DNA from: an uncultured beta proteobacterium
GTDB lineage: Bacteria; Pseudomonadota; Gammaproteobacteria; Burkholderiales; Burkholderiaceae_C
NCBI GenBank assembly: GCA_903945325.1
Contig: CAJAVE010000338.1
Location: 1 to 41,108 of the forward strand
Direction of reading: 5' to 3'
DNA: 41,108 bases
Shown piece after piece: positions 35,760-41,108 of this stretch. The first letter of the stretch is position 1, and each line of letters starts with the position of its first letter. The position numbers and the translations under genes are program-made. Below the pieces are notes generated by a model that worked only from the letters and a program-made list of their open reading frames with translations, was not told the origin of the DNA and did no database searches.

Positions 35760-36671
35760 TCAGCTCCAGGAATCCATCAGCGCGCCGCCTTGCTCAATCA
35801 GAAACTCCTTGAAGGCGCGCGCGGCTGGTGAGAGTTTTTTGTGAGTCATGTGGGTCACGTACCAGTGCCCCACGGACGGCAGCCCTTCAATATCCACCAG
35901 CGCGATGTGACCGCTGGCCAGTTCGTGGCGCACCGTGCGCAGGCTCAAGAAGCTCAGGCCCATGCCTGCCATCACGGCCTGTTTGATGGTTTCGTTGCTG
36001 GGCATTTCCATGACCACGTTCAACGGCGTATGGTGTTCGGCAAACAGGCGCTCCATGGCGGCGCGTGTACCCGAGCCTTCTTCGCGCACCACAAAGCGAT
36101 GTTCCCCCAGGGCTGAAAACGGCAACTGCTTGCGCCGCACCAGAATGTGGTCGGGTGCGGCCACGATGGCCAGCGGGTTGGTGGCAAAGGCGGTGGCTTC
36201 GCAGTCCAGGTTGGCGGGGGCGCGGCCCATCACCACCAGGTCAGCCTCGTTGCGTGCCAGCAGCCCCAGGATGTTTTCGCGGTTGTCGATCTTGAGCTGG
36301 ATGTCAATGCCCTGAAACAGCTTGCCGAAGCGCACCAGCAGCATGGGAATGAAATATTTCGAAGTAGTGACCACGGCCAGGTCAATGCGGCCTTTTTGCA
36401 GGCCCACATGATCGGCCATCAGGGCTTCGAGGTCTTTGAGCTGACCCATGGCAGCAATCGCATAGGTCTGAAAGGCCTCGCCGGCTTGGGTCAGCCCGAT
36501 GTTGCGCCCCACCGGTTCGATTAGTGGCACGCCAAACGCATCCTCCAGCTGGCGGATTTGCATGGACACGGCAGGCTGGGTCACAAACAGCCGCTCGGCC
36601 GCTTTGGAAACCGAGCGCTGGCGCGCCACTTCCAGAAAGGTCTGGATTTGTTTCAAGGTGTACGGGCGCAT
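35760..36671 (-). CDS. cbbR: LysR-type regulator CbbR
   Basis: A 303-residue LysR-family regulator with an N-terminal winged helix (LKQIQTFLEVARQRSVSKAAERLFVTQPAVSMQIRQLE, in which TQPAVSMQI is the recognition helix region) and a substrate-binding effector domain. It is divergent from cbbY, the position CbbR usually takes. An ideal AAGGAGG site lies six bases before the ATG at 36671, which decides the start over in-frame ATGs at 36689 and 36713. It should activate the cbb genes in response to metabolites. A perfect inverted repeat lies just upstream of its ribosome site, which suggests self-repression. Confidence 0.92.
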   Translation of the reverse strand: MRPYTLKQIQTFLEVARQRSVSKAAERLFVTQPAVSMQIRQLEDAFGVPLIEPVGRNIGLTQAGEAFQTYAIAAMGQLKDLEALMADHVGLQKGRIDLAVVTTSKYFIPMLLVRFGKLFQGIDIQLKIDNRENILGLLARNEADLVVMGRAPANLDCEATAFATNPLAIVAAPDHILVRRKQLPFSALGEHRFVVREEGSGTRAAMERLFAEHHTPLNVVMEMPSNETIKQAVMAGMGLSFLSLRTVRHELASGHIALVDIEGLPSVGHWYVTHMTHKKLSPAARAFKEFLIEQGGALMDSWS

Positions 36672-36685
36672 CAAAAACCTCCTTT

Positions 36686-36750
36686 TCATCAGATTAGTCT
36701 GATGAGTTTTCAATAAATCGTGATTGGAGTTTATGAGTTAGGGCGATTAA
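36686..36750. promoter_or_regulatory. Possible CbbR operator in the cbbR-cbbY intergenic region
   Basis: A perfect inverted repeat, ATCAGA-TTAG-TCTGAT, lies at 36688-36703. A second site, TTA-N7-TAA at 36738-36750, fits the TNA-N7-TNA pattern known for CbbR. The 12-base segment TCATCAGATTAG (36686-36697) recurs upstream of cbbM with one change. The inverted repeat begins a few bases upstream of the cbbR ribosome-binding site. Confidence 0.6.
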
Positions 36751-36771
36751 AGTAAATCATTCCTTACTGAT

Positions 36772-37536
36772 ATGAAGCCTTTTAATTCCATGTCCGCAAC
36801 CACCCTTCAGGCCCTGATCTTTGATGTGGACGGCACTCTGGCCGACACCGAGAGTGCGCATCTGGCCGCGTTCAACCACGCGTTTGCCGAGATGGGCATG
36901 GGCTGGGTATGGGATGAGGCGCTGTACACCGCTCTGCTGGACATTTCGGGTGGCAAAGAGCGCATCCTGCACTACTGGAAAAGCCGCAACCCCGGCATGC
37001 TGGAAGTGGACGCCATGGCCCTGGCCGACACGGTGGACCGGCTGCACGAACTCAAGACCGCTGCCTACGAAGCAGCGGTGAATGGCGGCGCTGTGAGCCT
37101 GCGCCCGGGCGTTCTCAAGCTGATGGACGAAGCGCTGGCCCAGGGTTTGCAGCTGGCCATTGCCACCACCACCTCGCCGGTGAACATTGCCGCCCTGATG
37201 CGCCGCGCCATCGGGCCGGACTGGCGCCTGAACTTCACCGCGATTGGCGACGCGTCCACCGCGCCCATCAAAAAGCCGCATCCCCAGGTGTATCTGCAGA
37301 TGCTGGCTGCGCTCAAGCTCCAGCCCACCGAATGCCTGGCGCTGGAGGATTCCAGCAACGGCTTGCGGGCGGCCACAGCAGCCGGGCTGGCCACCATCAT
37401 CACGCCCACCACCTACACGGCGCACCACAACTTTGACGCTGCGCTGCGGGTGGTGCCCGACTTGAGCCAAGTCAACCTGGCCCGGTTGCGTCAGTGGCAT
37501 GCTGAAAAACAAAACTCTGTGAAAGCGAAATCATGA
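36772..37536 (+). CDS. cbbY: CbbY-type HAD phosphatase
   Basis: A 254-residue HAD-superfamily phosphatase. Motif I is [12 protein letters not shown], motif II lies in IATTTSP, and motif III/IV includes [12 protein letters not shown] and [12 protein letters not shown]. The N-terminal cap starts with [22 protein letters not shown], which is typical of CbbY rather than phosphoglycolate phosphatase CbbZ. CbbY removes phosphate from xylulose-1,5-bisphosphate, a RuBisCO inhibitor. This complements CbbQ/CbbO. ATG codons at 36772 and 36790 are both possible starts. The stop overlaps rpe by ATGA. Confidence 0.9.
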   Translation: MKPFNSMSATTLQALIFDVDGTLADTESAHLAAFNHAFAEMGMGWVWDEALYTALLDISGGKERILHYWKSRNPGMLEVDAMALADTVDRLHELKTAAYEAAVNGGAVSLRPGVLKLMDEALAQGLQLAIATTTSPVNIAALMRRAIGPDWRLNFTAIGDASTAPIKKPHPQVYLQMLAALKLQPTECLALEDSSNGLRAATAAGLATIITPTTYTAHHNFDAALRVVPDLSQVNLARLRQWHAEKQNSVKAKS

Positions 37537-38240
37537 CTGCCTCCATTGCGCAAGCCCCCGTTCTCCGCCTGGCCCCCAGCATTTTGTCGGCCGACTTTGC
37601 CCGCCTGGGCGAGGAGGTCAGGGCCATTCAGACTGCGGGTGCCGACCTGGTTCATTTTGACGTGATGGACAACCATTACGTGCCCAACCTGACCATTGGC
37701 CCGCTGGTGTGCGAGGCCATCCGCCCGCACGTCACGATTCCCATCGATGTGCACCTGATGGTGGAGCCGGTGGATTCCTTGATTCCCCTGTTTGCCAAGG
37801 CCGGTGCCAACATCATCACCTTTCACCCCGAGGCGAGCAAACATGTGGACCGCACGCTGCAACTCATCAAGGAACACGGTTGCAAGGCAGGCCTGGTGCT
37901 GAACCCGGCCACGTCGCTGGACTGGCTGGACCATGTGATGGACAAGCTGGACATGATTTTGCTGATGAGCGTGAACCCCGGCTTTGGTGGTCAAAAGTTC
38001 ATTCCCTCCACGCTGGGCAAATTGCGCGCCGTGCGCCAGCGCATAGCTGCGCACCAGGCTGCGGGCGGCCAGCCGATCTGGCTGCAGGTGGATGGCGGCG
38101 TCAAAGTCGACAACATCCGCGAAATCGTGCAAGCTGGCGCAGACACCTGTGTAGCCGGTAGCGCCGTATTTGGCGCGCCCGATGCCGATGGCGGCTACCG
38201 CACCGTGATGAGCGCTCTGCGTAGCAGTGCTGCAAGCTGA
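37533..38240 (+). CDS. rpe: Ribulose-phosphate 3-epimerase
   Basis: A 235-residue TIM-barrel enzyme that interconverts xylulose 5-phosphate and ribulose 5-phosphate in the Calvin cycle and the pentose phosphate pathway (cbbE in cbb operons). The [14 protein letters not shown] start, [17 protein letters not shown], the [11 protein letters not shown] segment and DGGVKVDNI carry the metal and catalytic residues. It overlaps the cbbY stop by four bases. A 40-base gap separates it from fbp. Confidence 0.95.
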   Translation: MTASIAQAPVLRLAPSILSADFARLGEEVRAIQTAGADLVHFDVMDNHYVPNLTIGPLVCEAIRPHVTIPIDVHLMVEPVDSLIPLFAKAGANIITFHPEASKHVDRTLQLIKEHGCKAGLVLNPATSLDWLDHVMDKLDMILLMSVNPGFGGQKFIPSTLGKLRAVRQRIAAHQAAGGQPIWLQVDGGVKVDNIREIVQAGADTCVAGSAVFGAPDADGGYRTVMSALRSSAAS

Positions 38241-38280
38241 ATCTTTTGCACCCCATATTCAATACTTCTGAAAGCCTGCC

Positions 38281-39375
38281 ATGACGACTCGCCGCCGCTT
38301 TACCCTGACACAATACCTGATTGAACAGCGTCGCCGCTTTCCGTCGGCCAGTGGCGATTTCAATGCCTTGCTGCTGGATGTGGCGCTGGCCTGCAAGGCG
38401 ATTGCGCGCTCGGTGGCGTTTGGCGATTTGGGCAGCGTGCTGGGCCACCCCACGCCCGAGGTCGCAACCAGTGTCAACGTGCAGGGCGAAGTGCAGAAGA
38501 AGATGGACGTCATCAGCAACGAGTATTTCACGCAGATGACGGAGTGGGGCGGTCACCTGGCCGGCATGGCGTCCGAAGAGATGGACGAGCCGTACCAGAT
38601 TCCTGAAACCCTGCAGCGCGGCAAGTACATGCTGGTGTTTGACCCACTGGACGGCTCCAGCAACATCGACGTGAATGTGACCGTGGGCAGCATTTTCAGT
38701 GTGCTGCGTGCGCCGCAGGATGTGATTGACAGCGGACGTGATGTCGTCGCGGCCGACTTCTACCAGCCTGGCACCCAGCAGTTGGCGGCGGGCTATGCGC
38801 TGTATGGCCCGACCACCATGCTGGTGCTCACGGTGGGCAACGGCGTGGCCGGCTTTACGCTGGACCCCAACCTGGGCCAGTTCATGCTGACGCACCCGGA
38901 CATTCAGATTCCGGTGGACACGCATGAGTTCGCCATCAATGCGTCCAATGCCCGTTTCTGGGAAGCCCCGGTCAAGCGCTATGTGGACGAATGCCTGGCC
39001 GGCAAGCCCGGCCCCCGCGCGAAGGACTTCAATATGCGCTGGATTGCCAGCATGGTGGCAGAGGCGCACCGCATTCTGATGCGCGGTGGCGTGTTCCTGT
39101 ACCCGCGCGACACCAAGGACAGCAGCAAGCCCGGCCGCCTGCGACTGCTGTACGAGGCCAACCCCATCGGCATGATCATGGAGCAGGCCGGTGGGCGCGC
39201 CTCCACCGGTGAGGTGCCCATGCTGGGCGTGCAGCCCACCAGCCTGCACCAGCGCATTGGTCTGGTGTTTGGCTCCAAAAACGAGGTGGAACGCATTGAG
39301 CGCTACCACGCCGAGCCGGTCGAGGTGGAGCTGCACAACCCGCTGTTTGCCGAGCGCAGCCTTTTCAGGGACTGA
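38281..39375 (+). CDS. fbp: Class I fructose-1,6-bisphosphatase
   Basis: A 364-residue class I FBPase (cbbF in cbb operons). It hydrolyses fructose 1,6-bisphosphate to fructose 6-phosphate; some bacterial forms also act on sedoheptulose 1,7-bisphosphate. The metal-binding segment [10 protein letters not shown], the preceding [10 protein letters not shown] and the late [18 protein letters not shown] are intact. It is followed by a dispersed repeat and then prk. Confidence 0.96.
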   Translation: MTTRRRFTLTQYLIEQRRRFPSASGDFNALLLDVALACKAIARSVAFGDLGSVLGHPTPEVATSVNVQGEVQKKMDVISNEYFTQMTEWGGHLAGMASEEMDEPYQIPETLQRGKYMLVFDPLDGSSNIDVNVTVGSIFSVLRAPQDVIDSGRDVVAADFYQPGTQQLAAGYALYGPTTMLVLTVGNGVAGFTLDPNLGQFMLTHPDIQIPVDTHEFAINASNARFWEAPVKRYVDECLAGKPGPRAKDFNMRWIASMVAEAHRILMRGGVFLYPRDTKDSSKPGRLRLLYEANPIGMIMEQAGGRASTGEVPMLGVQPTSLHQRIGLVFGSKNEVERIERYHAEPVEVELHNPLFAERSLFRD

Positions 39376-39397
39376 GCAACCTGAAGTTGCTATATGT

Positions 39398-39442
39398 TTG
39401 ATAGCTGCTTGCGCAATGTCTGCAAGGGCCAGGACCCAATAT
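39398..39442 (+). repeat. Dispersed intergenic repeat, copy 3
   Basis: TTGATAGCTG and TTGCGCAAT match copy 1 (3594-3638). The second half is more divergent (AAGGGCCAGGACCC in place of CACGGGGGCTAG and GGCC). It lies between fbp and prk and ends 31 bases before the prk start. Confidence 0.65.
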
Positions 39443-39473
39443 CTTATAAATTGTTTACCCAGGAGATTCCACC

Positions 39474-40349
39474 ATGTCCGCACGTCACCCCATCATTGCC
39501 ATAACCGGTTCTTCAGGCGCAGGGACTACCTCTGTCACGCGCACCTTTGAAAACGTCTTTCGCCGCGAAAACCTGAACGCGGCGATCATTGAGGGTGACA
39601 GTTTTCACCGGCACGACCGCAAGGCCATGAAGATCAAGGCAGCGGAAGCAGAAGCCGCCGGTAACAAAAACTTCAGCCACTTCGGGCCGGAAAACAATCT
39701 GTTTCCCGAACTCGAAGCCTTGTTTCGCGATTACGCCAAGACCGGCATGGGCAAGCGCCGCAAATACCTGCACGACAATGAAGAGGCTGCCCCCTACAAG
39801 CAGGACCCAGGTACCTTCACCCCATGGGAAGACGTGCCCACTGATACCGACCTTTTGTTCTATGAAGGTCTGCACGGCGCGGTGGTCACACCCGAGATCA
39901 ATATTGCCCAGCACCCGGACCTGCTGGTGGGCGTGGTGCCGGTGATTAACCTGGAGTGGATCCAGAAACTCTACCGCGACAAAAAGCAGCGCGGCTACAG
40001 CACCGAAGCGGTGACAGACACCATCCTGCGCCGCATGCCGGACTACGTGAATTACATCTGCCCGCAGTTCAACCACACCCATGTCAACTTCCAGCGGGTG
40101 CCGATGGTGGATACCTCCAATCCGTTCATCGCCCGCGATATTCCCAGTGCGGACGAAAGCATGGTGGTGATCCGGTTTGCCAATCCCAAGGGCATCGACT
40201 TCCAGTATCTGCGCAGCATGATTGATGGTGCCTTTATGAGCCGAGCCAACACCATTGTGGTGCCCGGCGGCAAGATGGAGCTGTCCATGCAACTCATCTT
40301 CACGCCCTTTGTCTGGCGCATGATGGATCGCAAGAAAAAGGCAATGTGA
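39474..40349 (+). CDS. prk: Phosphoribulokinase (class I)
   Basis: A 291-residue class I (proteobacterial) phosphoribulokinase (cbbP). It phosphorylates ribulose 5-phosphate to the RuBisCO substrate. The P-loop is GSSGAGTTS near residue 13. EGDSFHRHDRKAMK, FYEGLHGAVV (Walker B Glu) and the KIQRDKKQRGYS-like region (LYRDKKQRGYS) with the allosteric-site Arg residues are present. Together with cbbM this confirms a complete Calvin cycle. The start is preceded by AGGAG. Confidence 0.96.
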   Translation: MSARHPIIAITGSSGAGTTSVTRTFENVFRRENLNAAIIEGDSFHRHDRKAMKIKAAEAEAAGNKNFSHFGPENNLFPELEALFRDYAKTGMGKRRKYLHDNEEAAPYKQDPGTFTPWEDVPTDTDLLFYEGLHGAVVTPEINIAQHPDLLVGVVPVINLEWIQKLYRDKKQRGYSTEAVTDTILRRMPDYVNYICPQFNHTHVNFQRVPMVDTSNPFIARDIPSADESMVVIRFANPKGIDFQYLRSMIDGAFMSRANTIVVPGGKMELSMQLIFTPFVWRMMDRKKKAM

Positions 40350-40374
40350 GAGGTACACCCCCGTCCGGGCTCAC

Positions 40375-40446
40375 TGCGTGTGCCCGTTCCCCCCTCAAGG
40401 GGGCAATGCCAGCGGCCCGGCGGAGCCGGTTCCACGGCATTCCTGG
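40375..40446 (+). other. Structured GC-rich element between prk and tkt
   Basis: Two nested folds: CCCCC (40390-40394) pairs with GGGGG (40399-40403) around TCAA. AATGCC (40405-40410) pairs with GGCATT (40436-40441) and encloses CCGGC/GCCGG (40417-40421 with 40425-40429). It resembles a widespread Comamonadaceae intergenic element as I recall it; no second copy is in the window. It may affect mRNA stability or termination in the cbb operon. Confidence 0.6.
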
Positions 40447-40493
40447 TACAGGCACGCTATGCCTACATTGATACTTTCTGAGGATGAATTGAA

Positions 40494-41108
40494 ATGAACA
40501 CACTCTCTCCCACTCCCGATATGGCCAACCAGATGGCCAAAGCGATCCGCCTGCTGGCGGTTGATGCGGTCGAAAAGGCCAAGTCCGGCCACCCCGGCGC
40601 GCCCATGGGCATGGCCGACATTGCCGAGGTACTGTGGAACCGGCACCTGAGCCACAACCCGGCCAACCCGTTGTGGCCCAACCGTGACCGCTTTGTGCTG
40701 TCCAACGGCCATGGCTCAATGCTGATCTATGCGCTGCTGCACCTTACCGGCTACGACTTGTCGATCGACGATTTGAAGAAGTTTCGCCAGTTGCACAGCA
40801 AGACCGCCGGCCACCCCGAAGTGGGCGTCACGCCGGGCGTGGAAACCACCACCGGCCCATTGGGCCAGGGCTTGACGAACGCGGTTGGCATGGCGCTGGC
40901 CGAGAAACAGCTGGCAGCCGAATTCAACCGTGACGACGAGGATGCCAGCTACCCCATCGTGGATCACTTCACCTACGCGTTCATGGGCGACGGCTGCCTG
41001 ATGGAAGGCATTAGCCACGAAGCCTGCTCACTGGCGGGCACCCTGCGCCTGTCCAAGCTGGTGGCGTTTTATGACGACAACGGCATCTCGATTGACGGCC
41101 ATGTTGAA
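40494..41108 (+). CDS. tkt: Transketolase (3' end outside window)
   Basis: The first 205 residues of a transketolase (cbbT). It moves two-carbon units between sugar phosphates in the Calvin cycle with thiamine diphosphate. The blocks [39 protein letters not shown] and the ThDP/metal motif GDGCLMEG with the downstream DDN are intact. The ATG at 40494 follows a GAGG at about ten bases. The open frame continues past the end of the window. Confidence 0.95.
   Translation, partial: MNTLSPTPDMANQMAKAIRLLAVDAVEKAKSGHPGAPMGMADIAEVLWNRHLSHNPANPLWPNRDRFVLSNGHGSMLIYALLHLTGYDLSIDDLKKFRQLHSKTAGHPEVGVTPGVETTTGPLGQGLTNAVGMALAEKQLAAEFNRDDEDASYPIVDHFTYAFMGDGCLMEGISHEACSLAGTLRLSKLVAFYDDNGISIDGHVE

Noticed and set aside
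38101..39483. Long minus-strand open frame of 460 codons opposite rpe and fbp
   Set aside because: It lies opposite fbp, which has all class I FBPase motifs; the antisense product is His/Val/Gln-rich and has no recognisable domain.
39513..40358. Minus-strand open frame of 281 codons opposite prk
   Set aside because: Shadow of phosphoribulokinase, with no domain of its own.
1..41108. CRISPR arrays, tRNA and rRNA genes, prophage or toxin-antitoxin modules
   Set aside because: No regularly spaced repeats, cloverleaf sequences, rRNA signatures or matching gene families were noticed.

Overview
The window looks like a chromosomal segment of a betaproteobacterium of the Comamonadaceae, most like Rhodoferax. 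This rests on gene order (gpmA-ctpA-moeB divergent from rhodanese-grxC-secB-gpsA), a paired cphA/cphA' cyanophycin locus, a form II RuBisCO with cbbQ/cbbO, and intergenic repeats of a type common in this family. The species is inferred, not proven. No tRNA or rRNA gene was seen, and no gene-free stretch exceeds 300 bases; the longest is the cbbM upstream region (286 bases).

Layout. (1) 1-6568, plus strand: the 3' part of a group II intron (reverse transcriptase plus clear domains V and VI) sits at the 5' end of nudB, followed by an EEP-family hydrolase and a clsB-like cardiolipin synthase. Then comes a tight folE-BLUF-EamA-DUF429 run. (2) 6581-11367, minus strand: gpmA, ctpA, moeB, a diguanylate cyclase and a MinD/FlhG-like ATPase. 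(3) 11471-13812, plus strand: rhodanese, grxC, secB, gpsA. (4) 13840-21601, a cyanophycin locus: cphA' and cphA on the minus strand, and divergently an ABC transporter with an unusual N-terminal extension, translationally coupled to a DUF1854 gene. (5) 21735-23330: a chemoreceptor. (6) 23425-41108, a Calvin-cycle region in two blocks. cbbM-cbbQ-cbbO are on the minus strand. cbbR is on the minus strand, divergent from cbbY-rpe-fbp-prk-tkt on the plus strand; tkt runs off the window. (7) Between the two cbb blocks (28202-35707, plus strand): a P-type ATPase, a frameshifted DUF2189 gene, a zf-TFIIB protein, a CDF transporter, and a three-gene electron-transfer module. The module consists of a membrane-anchored FAD/2Fe-2S reductase, a small di-heme-b-like membrane protein and an octaheme c-type cytochrome.

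How the parts work together. The cbb genes encode CO2 fixation (RuBisCO, its CbbQ/CbbO activase, phosphoribulokinase, FBPase, epimerase, transketolase, CbbY phosphatase) under a LysR regulator. A near-identical 12-base motif lies upstream of both cbbM and the cbbR/cbbY pair, which suggests shared control. The reductase/cytochrome b/cytochrome c module could carry electrons between cytoplasmic NAD(P)H and the periplasm and is the best candidate here for an undescribed system. The cyanophycin locus pairs a complete synthetase with a partner whose Mur-ligase half is visibly degenerate.
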